Assembly (NCBI RefSeq): GCF_001714725.1
Contig: NZ_CP016447.1
Coordinates: 4,149,501-4,213,500 of the forward strand
From: Acidovorax sp. RAC01
GTDB taxonomy: Bacteria; Pseudomonadota; Gammaproteobacteria; Burkholderiales; Burkholderiaceae_C
DNA length: 64,000 bases
Reading direction: 5' to 3'
The notes under the pieces: model-generated
The model's input: only the letters and a program-made list of their open reading frames with translations
Told to the model about the DNA's origin: nothing
Databases searched by the model: none
Shown here: positions 50,073 to 57,293 of the stretch, in pieces
How positions within the stretch are numbered: the stretch's first letter is position 1
Layout of the letters: every line of letters begins with the position of its first letter
Program-made: the position numbers and the translations under genes

Positions 50073-50600
50073 TCACTGGCCAGGCTTCGGAGAGGGTTCG
50101 GACATCAGCGCGCGGTCAGTGTCGATCTGCTTGCGCAAAAGCACTACTTCGGCATCCCTTCGGACAAGATCCGTTCGGAGTTCTCCGACCACTGCAACCC
50201 CTTCGACAAGCTGGCGGTCGAAGGCTTCAAGTCGATCCGCAATACCGCTGCTGGCAGTGGTGCAGGCTGCGGCTTGCGCGCGATAAGTGGCGGCTCTGCG
50301 TTCGGCGTCTGTACGCAGCCGGTCAGAACGAGCAAGGTCAACGCGAGCAATGGCATCGCGCACCGGCTGCGACATGGTGAATTCGTCAGCGTTTTTCGAC
50401 GTGTCTGCGGCATGGGTCGATTCCTTCGATGCGGTTTGGATTTCGTCGGCGCGCGCGGCTTCTGAGCGCTTGAGATTCGCGGTCGTTTGATCCAGGCGAA
50501 GCTCGGCCAGCTCGGCGGTGTAGCGGGCATCCTGGAAAGCCCAGGCTGCGGCAGCGGCCACGACGGCGGCCACGAACGATGCGATTAGGGTGATGTTCAT
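50073..50600 (-). CDS. Rz: Rz-like inner-membrane spanin
   Basis: 175 residues from MNITLIASFVAAVVAAAAAW, a signal-anchor; the remainder is a charged coiled coil (YTAELAELRLDQTTANLKRS). The start overlaps the endolysin stop. It pairs with the embedded Rz1 to fuse inner and outer membranes at the end of lysis. Confidence 0.8.
   Translation of the reverse strand: MNITLIASFVAAVVAAAAAWAFQDARYTAELAELRLDQTTANLKRSEAARADEIQTASKESTHAADTSKNADEFTMSQPVRDAIARVDLARSDRLRTDAERRAATYRAQAAACTTASSGIADRLEAFDRQLVEGVAVVGELRTDLVRRDAEVVLLRKQIDTDRALMSEPSPKPGQ
50144..50413 (-). CDS. Rz1: Rz1-like outer-membrane lipoprotein spanin, embedded in Rz
   Basis: 89 residues from MPQTRRKTLTNSPCRSRCAM (or 70 from the ATG at 50356), in another frame of Rz. 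Signal MPLLALTLLVLTGC with lipobox LTGC, then a Pro-rich mature part PQPAPLPAAVL. The typical nested spanin arrangement of lambdoid phages. Confidence 0.75.
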   Translation of the reverse strand: MPQTRRKTLTNSPCRSRCAMPLLALTLLVLTGCVQTPNAEPPLIARKPQPAPLPAAVLRIDLKPSTASLSKGLQWSENSERILSEGMPK

Positions 50601-51172
50601 GTGAGATCTCGCCCGCACTTCGCGGTTTCATCTGCGCGCCGGTTGGCCAGGCCCTGCACCATGGTGTAGACCTTCTTGCCCGTCTTGGGGTCGATGGCGC
50701 TGGTGAAGCTCCACACCATCCGGCCGTCATCGCCGCGGCTGATGCGCTGGCAGCCGCGCAGCCACTCGCCACGATTCCAGGCGGCGAGCGCCCCACTTTC
50801 GCAGGTGCTGGGCGCGCCAAAATTCCATGCGTGGCTGGTGGCCATGTCGAACACGCTTGGGGGCGGCAGGCGCTTGAAGCACGGCAACAGGTCGCGCTGC
50901 ACGCGCTCAATGGCGTTTGCTTCTTCGACCACGCACTTTTCTTCGCTCCAGCGCTCGCCCACGATGATCGGGGTGCGCGTGACGTGCCGGGTCAGGCCAT
51001 TGCAGACGGTGGGGATGTTGTTGGCCAGCTTGTCGGGGTACACCACCAGCACGCGGGCCTTACCGCTTTCCCACTGCTGCAGGTGCTCCACCAGCGAAGG
51101 CGCCAGCAGGGTGACAAAGCCGCCAAGGGCTGCCACCCAAACCACCTTGGGGTTGATCTTGGGGGCGGTCAT
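50597..51172 (-). CDS. Endolysin, SAR-type lysozyme
   Basis: 191 residues. N-terminal weakly hydrophobic segment VVWVAALGGFVTLLAPSLVE is of the signal-anchor-release kind. Catalytic region: EHLQQWESGKARVLVVYPDK, LANNIPTVCNGLTRHV (Glu, Asp, Thr-type set). It cuts peptidoglycan after release from the membrane. Overlaps the holin gene by four bases. Confidence 0.75.
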   Translation of the reverse strand: MTAPKINPKVVWVAALGGFVTLLAPSLVEHLQQWESGKARVLVVYPDKLANNIPTVCNGLTRHVTRTPIIVGERWSEEKCVVEEANAIERVQRDLLPCFKRLPPPSVFDMATSHAWNFGAPSTCESGALAAWNRGEWLRGCQRISRGDDGRMVWSFTSAIDPKTGKKVYTMVQGLANRRADETAKCGRDLT

Positions 51173-51492
51173 TCGTCGGCGCCCAGTTCGCCCAGGTCTG
51201 TGTCGTGATGAAAGATCGGCACGCCGGAGGTGCGCATCAACTCCATGCGCAGGGATCGCTCTGCCTCACGCCGCTGGTGCTCTGCTTCGCGCCGCTGGTT
51301 TTCAAGGGCATGGCGCTTGTCGGCCTTGTGCTTGTAGTACGAATTCACCAGCACACCCAGGATCGCAACAATCGCGCCCACGTAGGCGGCAAGGTCAGCC
51401 GCCGTCAAGCCGCCAAAAACGGCAGCGATGCCACCGGCCACGGAAGCCTTTACGCCCGCGCTGCTGATGGCTTCCATAGTTTCGGTTTTCAT
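51169..51492 (-). CDS. Holin, phage 21 (pinholin) style
   Basis: 107 residues. Two hydrophobic helices: AGVKASVAGGIAAVFGGLTA and LAAYVGAIVAILGVLVNSYY, then a charged tail with the repeated HQRREAE. Together with a SAR endolysin this is the pinholin plan, where small holes depolarise the membrane. Preceded by late motif copy F. Confidence 0.75.
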   Translation of the reverse strand: MKTETMEAISSAGVKASVAGGIAAVFGGLTAADLAAYVGAIVAILGVLVNSYYKHKADKRHALENQRREAEHQRREAERSLRMELMRTSGVPIFHHDTDLGELGADE

Positions 51493-51500
51493 GGGGTTGC

Positions 51501-51544
51501 ATGATTGCGGCTGCGCCCCGTGCAGTCGAACCCTACAGGGGGGG
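51501..51544 (-). promoter_or_regulatory. Late-promoter-like bipartite motif, copy F
   Basis: Minus strand: CCCCCCCTGTAGGGTT, 19 bp, then CGCAATCAT (weak second half). GGTT-side edge is about 33 nt before the holin start. Confidence 0.5.
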
Positions 51545-52753
51545 TCAACTTGTCACCACAACACGCGCCGGGCGTGTGGCCGGGTGAATCTGCGGCCTGG
51601 CGGTCGCGGCAACCACGCGCTCGAGCGATGTGTGTGCCGTGGCGGCCCTGGCGCGCGTCAGCACCGACACATCACCTCGGAATTTGCGCTCGCCCACGCG
51701 AAGCACCGCGACACTCACAAGGTCGTCCAGCGTTACATCCGATTCGGCGCCGCTGACCAAGATCGCTTCGCTCAACGATTCCAGGTCATCCAGCCATACG
51801 GACATCCCTGCGGTGATGGGGACCACGGCCGTGCACTGGCCGACCGCATCATCCAGCACAGCAGATGCTGCGAACTCTGAGCTGACGACGACTTGCGCCG
51901 CCGACGTGGCCGCGTCAAGCTGCACCGCAGACTGGGCGGCCACCAGCACCGACGCCACCGATGCAGCCGCCACGGCGTCCAGGGTGACAGCACTTTGCGC
52001 TGCAACGCCCACGGTCGTGGTGCTTGCCGATGTGGCTGCGTCCAGGGTGACGCTGCTATCGAACGACTTGACCGATGTGGTGGAGAAAGTTGCCGATTGG
52101 GTCGCGTCATCCAGCACCTGGCTGCTGATGGCAGACACAAGCACGGCCACAGCTGCAGCACCAATGGCATCGTCCAGCACGGCCGCAGAGCTTGCCCGCA
52201 CCTGCACGGAGACTGCTGATGTCCCGGCGGCATCGTCGAGGGTCACGGTGGACGCGGCCGAAACCCGCACGGTGCCCGCCGCGGTGCCCACGGCATCGTC
52301 CAGCACCACGGTGCTGACCAGCGACAGCGCGGGCGGCGGCGCCACCAGCACAGCTGTGCCGACCACCTCGTCCAGCGCCACCTCTGAATCGGCCCGGACC
52401 AGCGCCTTGGCCGCACTCGCGCCGGTGGCGTCATCCAGCAGCACCGTGCTCTGGGCCAGCACCGCAGCTATGCCCGCAGCGGTGAAGGAGCCTACCGATA
52501 CCGCGTCATCCAGCGTGGTGAACGATGAAAACTCGCCCGTTGCGGCGCTCGCCGGCACCAGGTCGAAGTTGACAGCGTTGTAGTTGGGCGGCGTGTACGT
52601 GCCAGCCAGGTCGAAGTTGACCGCGTTGTACGCGGGTGGGAAGTACGTGCCCGCCGGGTTCGCCACAGTCGCGGTCGCGCTCCCGCCAGCGTCATCAAGC
52701 GTGACGCTGCTGGCAAGGAGCGGGCCAAACTGCTGGCCGAATATGGCGAGCAT
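51545..52753 (-). CDS. Repeat-built tail-fibre-like protein
   Basis: 402 residues made of a short repeat of the type S-x-V-x-LDDA (or LDAA/LDEV), about 25 residues apart, at least ten copies (SSVTLDDAGG, STVLLDDATG, SAVTLDAVAA). The regularity suggests a beta-helical or fibrous shaft. The first 60 residues have two copies of YNAVNFDL. Following the other tail genes and before the holin, it is likely a fibre. No receptor domain recognised. Confidence 0.6.
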   Translation of the reverse strand: MLAIFGQQFGPLLASSVTLDDAGGSATATVANPAGTYFPPAYNAVNFDLAGTYTPPNYNAVNFDLVPASAATGEFSSFTTLDDAVSVGSFTAAGIAAVLAQSTVLLDDATGASAAKALVRADSEVALDEVVGTAVLVAPPPALSLVSTVVLDDAVGTAAGTVRVSAASTVTLDDAAGTSAVSVQVRASSAAVLDDAIGAAAVAVLVSAISSQVLDDATQSATFSTTSVKSFDSSVTLDAATSASTTTVGVAAQSAVTLDAVAAASVASVLVAAQSAVQLDAATSAAQVVVSSEFAASAVLDDAVGQCTAVVPITAGMSVWLDDLESLSEAILVSGAESDVTLDDLVSVAVLRVGERKFRGDVSVLTRARAATAHTSLERVVAATARPQIHPATRPARVVVTS

Positions 52754-52759
52754 GGTTTA

Positions 52760-54229
52760 TCAGGTGAAGGTGGTAGAGACCTTCACCTCGCCCGCGCCGA
52801 TTGCGGTCGTGTCGAGGTCGCCGGCCGCGCCGGTGATTGCGAGTGAGATGCCCGTCCCGAAGCGGATGCCGTTTGAACCGCCGTTGACCAGCACCGTAGC
52901 GCCCGCGGCCACCGCAACCGTGAACACGGGCACGGAGGTGCCTACTGTCGGGGCCGTCGTCAGGTTGAAGAGCTTGAGGAACCGGGTTGACGCAGATGTG
53001 TTGCTGACGACTGCGCTCCACAGCGTCCCTGCGGTGTTCTTGATGAGCAGGGCATTCGTCGTTGCCAGGCTATTCGTAAAGGTCGTCGTCGGCGTGACGG
53101 GTAGGATCGTGCCGCCCGTGACCGTGGCCGTGACCGTGCCCGTGACGGCCGTAGTCCCGCCCATGATCTGCACCGGCTGCGGGTGGGAGCCCACCGGATC
53201 GGACGAGGTGATGCGGACCTTGTTGCGGCCCTGGTCCTCCACTTGCAGGAAGCCGACGGTCAGGGTCGTGCTGCTGGCAGGCGCGGTGCTGCCGTTCTGC
53301 ACGACGACGAAGAAGTGCAGTTCCGCGTCCTCGTCCGGGATGTTTTCCAGGCGGGTCGCGCGGTTCGCCCATTGGTAGCCGGTGTTACTGGCCGCGAGCG
53401 AGTCGCTGTAGCTGGCAGCAAGCACGTCGAAGGCAATCTGCCCGATGTGCCCAGGGCTGGCCGTCGTGCTGATCGTGGCCGTAGTGTTACCGCTGACCCA
53501 GCCGCGGCGCTGGCAGTCAAAGCTGCTGTTGGTCGCGGTCGTCCCGCTGTACTCGTTCGCCAGCCAGTTGTGACCGTACAGGGTCAGCGTACCCGTTCCG
53601 GTGGCAGGCCAGGCGGCCACGGTGAACGTGACGGTCAGCCCCGAGACTGACGCGATGGCGTAGCGCCCGGGGATGCCGGCCGCGCCGGTGATCGTGGACA
53701 ACCGCACGAACTGCCCCACACTGTTGGCAGCGAATGGGTTGGTCGTTGGAAACGTCACAGTCACGCTCGTCGCACTGTTGATCGTGTACGCCAGGTTGGC
53801 GCCGATGAGGTCGGCCAGCTCAAAGCGGAAAGTCTGGTTGGCGATCCGCTGTGACAGGATGGCCTTGTAGCGCGCCAGCAGCGAACCCCTGAAAGCAAGG
53901 TTTGAGCGGAGCACCGTCTCGCTGTTCGCGGTGGTGCCGGTGGTGATGACCAGGTTGCCGGCCGTCTGGTTGACGGCCATGCCCGCGCCCGTCTGCACCA
54001 GCGTCATTTCGTTGGCCGCCAAGCCCTGTAGTCCAGACCCCACCTCCGCGAACCCGACGCGCCAAAAGAGCGGGGGCGCGTGCTGGGTAGGGAGTGGGTT
54101 CGTCACGCTGACCGGAAACGCCTCGGCCGCGCCACCAGTCGCCAGCTTGGTGATCTGGTAGTGCTCGCCACCGGCAACATCAGTTGCCAGAGTCGGCCCG
54201 CCGGCGGAAGGATTGAGGGTAAGAGACAT
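52760..54229 (-). CDS. Virion structural protein, beta-rich
   Basis: 489 residues. MSLTLNPSAGGPTLATDVAG, HYQITKLATGGAAE, then many beta stretches and Thr/Val-rich repeats (GTVTATVTGGTILPVTPTTT). The C-terminus FNLTTAPTVGTSVPVFTVAV fits a trimeric fibre head. It stands in the tail-fibre block. No enzyme motif recognised. Confidence 0.55.
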   Translation of the reverse strand: MSLTLNPSAGGPTLATDVAGGEHYQITKLATGGAAEAFPVSVTNPLPTQHAPPLFWRVGFAEVGSGLQGLAANEMTLVQTGAGMAVNQTAGNLVITTGTTANSETVLRSNLAFRGSLLARYKAILSQRIANQTFRFELADLIGANLAYTINSATSVTVTFPTTNPFAANSVGQFVRLSTITGAAGIPGRYAIASVSGLTVTFTVAAWPATGTGTLTLYGHNWLANEYSGTTATNSSFDCQRRGWVSGNTTATISTTASPGHIGQIAFDVLAASYSDSLAASNTGYQWANRATRLENIPDEDAELHFFVVVQNGSTAPASSTTLTVGFLQVEDQGRNKVRITSSDPVGSHPQPVQIMGGTTAVTGTVTATVTGGTILPVTPTTTFTNSLATTNALLIKNTAGTLWSAVVSNTSASTRFLKLFNLTTAPTVGTSVPVFTVAVAAGATVLVNGGSNGIRFGTGISLAITGAAGDLDTTAIGAGEVKVSTTFT

Positions 54230-54232
54230 GGT

Positions 54233-54598
54233 TTAGCCTGCGGAAATGTGGTCGTGCGCTGCTGTGCGCAGGAATGGGGCTGCCGCGTTCGGGTCTTGCG
54301 CCAGCACGGTGTAGGCTTCGAGTTCGTTTCGGTTCAGGCCGACGAAGCTGTAGGTGCCGTCAGCGGCGGTGATGGTCCGCTCAACGAGCCGCATATTGGG
54401 GTGGTAGATGAGGCCGACTGACACGCCCGCGCGGGGTATTCCACCCACAAGCACCATCCCCGAGATCACACCGCCCGCGTCGATCTCCACGAGCTTCGGG
54501 TCGCTGGGCGATCTCTGCACATACGTGACGGGCGATGCCCCCTTGCGAAAGAACAAGGTAGGCACGGGGTTTCGGGCTACAGATCCGAGGTCGGCCAT
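54233..54598 (-). CDS. Small tail protein with Ig/carboxypeptidase-regulatory-like domain
   Basis: 121 residues from MADLGSVARNPVPTLFFRKG. GGVISGMVLVGGIPRAGVSV and TITAADGTYSFVGLNRNELE match the small beta-sandwich domain typical of phage surface proteins that bind sugar or other virion parts. The ATG follows the preceding stop closely. Confidence 0.65.
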   Translation of the reverse strand: MADLGSVARNPVPTLFFRKGASPVTYVQRSPSDPKLVEIDAGGVISGMVLVGGIPRAGVSVGLIYHPNMRLVERTITAADGTYSFVGLNRNELEAYTVLAQDPNAAAPFLRTAAHDHISAG

Positions 54599-54600
54599 GG

Positions 54601-55548
54601 TCAGTTCCAGGTGTCGGACAACTCGATGATGATGTGGGCGCCCGCGCCGATGACGGTAGAGGCCAGCCCGCCAAACATCTGGAACTGCCTGCCAGAAAGG
54701 GAGCCAGCGCCGCCAGACCAGGTAGTTCGGTGCCCGCCGACATCGGCGGGCGCGTGGTGGCATTCCCACATACCGGGCACACGGCCACGGCGGTAGCCGT
54801 CGCAGAAGATGACAGGCTGAGATTGCAGTAGCCCGCCGCGAACTCGGTCAGGGTAGGGGTGGATGGAGCTAGGACCTCCCCAAACGCTGGACGTTGCAGT
54901 CGTCCCATTTCGGGCATCGCTCAGGAAACTCGTCGCAACCGCACCGAGCGCACCCGTATCGCTGCGCATGACCCAAACCCCATTCGCTGATGTCGCATCC
55001 ACGTACCCTGAATAGCCGCACCCGTCGTTGGTGCTAGCAATCAGCATCGTGTTGAAGGTGTCTCCGGGCAGGTCGCTGAAAAACGTCCCAAAACCCATGT
55101 ACTCGGGATAGGTCCCAGCGTCACCTTGCTCCACAATCAAGTGAAAAAACGAGGATGTCGCAACCAACACCCAGGACGGATTTGGGCTGACGCGGCCGGC
55201 GACGAAATAGGAGAATCCCGCCCCATTGCCCCCCATCTGCCCCGTGGTCGGGCAAGGCCCGGTGCCGGTGCTGATGGCGGTCATGTTTTCGTAGGCGCGC
55301 ACCTTGATGACACGGTTCGTGGATGTGTCCGTGCCGCCGTCGAACACGCGCAGGAAACGGTTGTTCCCGCCTGCGCCTTCCTTGAAGGCAATCAGGTTGG
55401 TGCCCGTGAACGGCGCGGTCCAGCCGGCAGCGGCCTTGCTTCCGTAGCCGTCCACCAGGCAGGCCTTCATCACGGCGATGAGGGAGCCGTTGGCGTTGGA
55501 CAGCAGCGGTGCGCCGACATCCGTGGATCGGTAGACGGTGACTGGCAT
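54601..55548 (-). CDS. Tail structural protein
   Basis: 315 residues. N-terminus MPVTVYRSTDVGAPLLSNAN and the pattern WTAPFTGTNLIAFKEGAGGN, RFLRVFDGGT are found in Burkholderia-type phage tail genes. Beta-rich throughout. Probably tail-tip or fibre. Confidence 0.6.
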   Translation of the reverse strand: MPVTVYRSTDVGAPLLSNANGSLIAVMKACLVDGYGSKAAAGWTAPFTGTNLIAFKEGAGGNNRFLRVFDGGTDTSTNRVIKVRAYENMTAISTGTGPCPTTGQMGGNGAGFSYFVAGRVSPNPSWVLVATSSFFHLIVEQGDAGTYPEYMGFGTFFSDLPGDTFNTMLIASTNDGCGYSGYVDATSANGVWVMRSDTGALGAVATSFLSDARNGTTATSSVWGGPSSIHPYPDRVRGGLLQSQPVIFCDGYRRGRVPGMWECHHAPADVGGHRTTWSGGAGSLSGRQFQMFGGLASTVIGAGAHIIIELSDTWN

Positions 55549-55551
55549 GGC

Positions 55552-55956
55552 TTAGGCGTTCCCGTCCGTGAGGGTCTTGGTCGTCACGGTCACGGTCTGG
55601 GCCGCGGCGATGATGGTGTTGTCCACCGTCATCGAGCCGCCGCCGCCAGTGGCGGTGATGTTGCCCTGCTCATCGCAGTTCGTACCCGCGCTGTCGTAGA
55701 TGCGGTAGTAGCCCGCGGTGCCCGCGTTGGTGGCGGCCACCGTCCAGGAGCCATTGAGCACCTTGCTGCCGTTGCTGGCCGCTGCCAGCCAGTCGGCCGG
55801 GCAGGTGATTTCAGCGATCAGCGTGCCCGTGGGCGCAGCCGCGCAGTTGGCCGGCATGGCGCCGCTGTAGATGCGCAGCTTGGGAGACGCGCCGGTGGTT
55901 GCCTCAATGGCATCGAGGCGGGCATTGCGCACACGCACGGAGAATTGAACTGGCAT
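55552..55956 (-). CDS. Small tail protein
   Basis: 134 residues, MPVQFSVRVRNARLDAIEAT, KLRIYSGAMPANCAAAPTGT and a C-terminal beta tail (TVTTKTLTDGNA). Typical of phage proteins between tail genes. Downstream partner of the frameshifted gene at 55969. Confidence 0.6.
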   Translation of the reverse strand: MPVQFSVRVRNARLDAIEATTGASPKLRIYSGAMPANCAAAPTGTLIAEITCPADWLAAASNGSKVLNGSWTVAATNAGTAGYYRIYDSAGTNCDEQGNITATGGGGSMTVDNTIIAAAQTVTVTTKTLTDGNA

Positions 55957-55968
55957 GGTGTGCCTCCT

Positions 55969-56592
55969 TCAGATAATGGGGGTGGTGATTTCTGAGCTGA
56001 CCTGCACGGCACCCTCCAGGCAGCGCTGTAACCACGCCACCCGGGGAAACAAGCTCCAGGTCGTAGGCGCCAGATGTCCAGGTCATTGCCTCGGTCTGGT
56101 CGGCCCGGATAACGATCTCGATAACCTTGCCGGCGTCGTCCAGCGTGATGCCGCCGTTGGCATCCGATGTCAGTGACAGCAACACAGCGCCGCCGGGCCG
56201 GTCCTTGATCTGCATCCGCGCCACGTAGCCAGACAGCGGGTGTGGCGTCATCCAGGCGAGATACCCAGAATTCGCTACGTGCTGGGGAGTAGCTGGCAGC
56301 GCTGATGCCGTTGAATTCAATCTGCGTGGCACTCAGCACCTTGGCCCGGCGCATGTCTGCCAGGCGCGGAGGGTTGTTGGCTGCATTGAGCTGCGTAAGG
56401 CCGCGGGCATCCACTACGGCCACATTCCAGCCGTCCGGGATGGTGTGGGATGCAGTGGTGATGGACACGGGGCGCCGTCAAGGAAATGCTGGCGATGGCC
56501 GCGTAAACCCACGGCTCCGTCTCCCAGCGCACGGGCAGGACGAAGGTAGCCCCTCGCCGGAGTTCGATGTCGTACTGCAGTGCTGCTGTCAT
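55969..56592 (-). CDS. Tail protein with three frameshifts
   Basis: Restored length 206 residues. Begins MTAALQYDIELRRGATFVLP. Extra bases occur in a CCCC run at 56467-56470, a CCCC run near 56286-56289 and a CC pair near 56022-56023; removing them joins VSITTASHTIPDGWNVAVVD, SGYLAWMTPHPLSGYVARMQ, IKDRPGGAVLLSLTSD and YDLELVSPGGVVTALLEGAV. The form is a small phage tail protein family with a conserved ARMQIK-type centre. Preceded by late motif copy G. Confidence 0.75.
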
Positions 56593-56599
56593 GCCCTGC

Positions 56600-56642
56600 A
56601 GTTTTCCGCCTGTCGGGCTCGGCGTCGAACCCGACAGGGGGG
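56600..56642 (-). promoter_or_regulatory. Late-promoter-like bipartite motif, copy G
   Basis: Minus strand: CCCCCCTGTCGGGTT, 19 bp, CGGAAAACT; GGTT-side edge about 32 nt before the start at 56592. Confidence 0.6.
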
Positions 56643-56701
56643 CTACTACGGGGCTTCGCGGGTGCGCTGCACCTCTTGGCGCATCTGCTCGCGCAGAGCC
56701 T

Positions 56702-57213
56702 TCAAATCGTGCAGCCCGTGTGCAGTTCGCGCTTTGCCTTCAGGTACGCGCCGCGTGGGCTTGCTCAGGATCATCAAACCGCCCAAGACTGCGTGCCCTG
56801 CCATTCACAGTTATGTCAGCGCGGATGCCGCCGTCGCGCTTGTCGATTGAAACACCCATCGGCAACCCGGACTGTTTGTTGCGATGAGCTTTCCTGCGGT
56901 TTTCGGCATTGGTCTGGTGCGGCACGTCCCGCAGGTTTCTCCAGCGGTTGTTCCCGGGCACGCCATCCATGTGATCCACATCACCAAGCGGCCACGCCCC
57001 CGTCTGCATCAACCATGCGAGACGGTGCGCGTAGTAAAGCGTGCCATCGACTTGGATACGAAGGTGCCCAGTCAAATCCGGTGAACCAGTCTCTGTGCCG
57101 GCCTTGATGCGCCCCCAGCGGCCTGCATTCACTTTCCAGGTGAAGATGCCGGTTTCTGGGTCGTAGTTGAGCAGCTCGCGCAAACGCTGAGCGGTAAGAT
57201 TGGCGGTAGCCAT
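56702..57213 (-). CDS. HNH/AP2-type endonuclease, frameshifted near its end
   Basis: Restored length 169 residues from MATANLTAQRLRELLNYDPE. Plan: YYAHRLAWLMQTGAWPLGDV, DHMDGVPGNNRWRNLRDVPH, then the AP2-like IRADITVNGRARSLGRFDDP. An extra GC near 56745 breaks the end; with it removed the tail reads AYLKAKRELHTGCTI and stops at 56702. Related to the gene at 29117. It separates the giant gene from the tail block. Confidence 0.75.
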
Positions 57214-57293
57214 GCTTTCGTTCTCCAATAACGATGGTTTGGTCAGAGGCCCGCCCGTGTTGACGCACCGGCGGGCCTCGTCATTTTGTCGGA

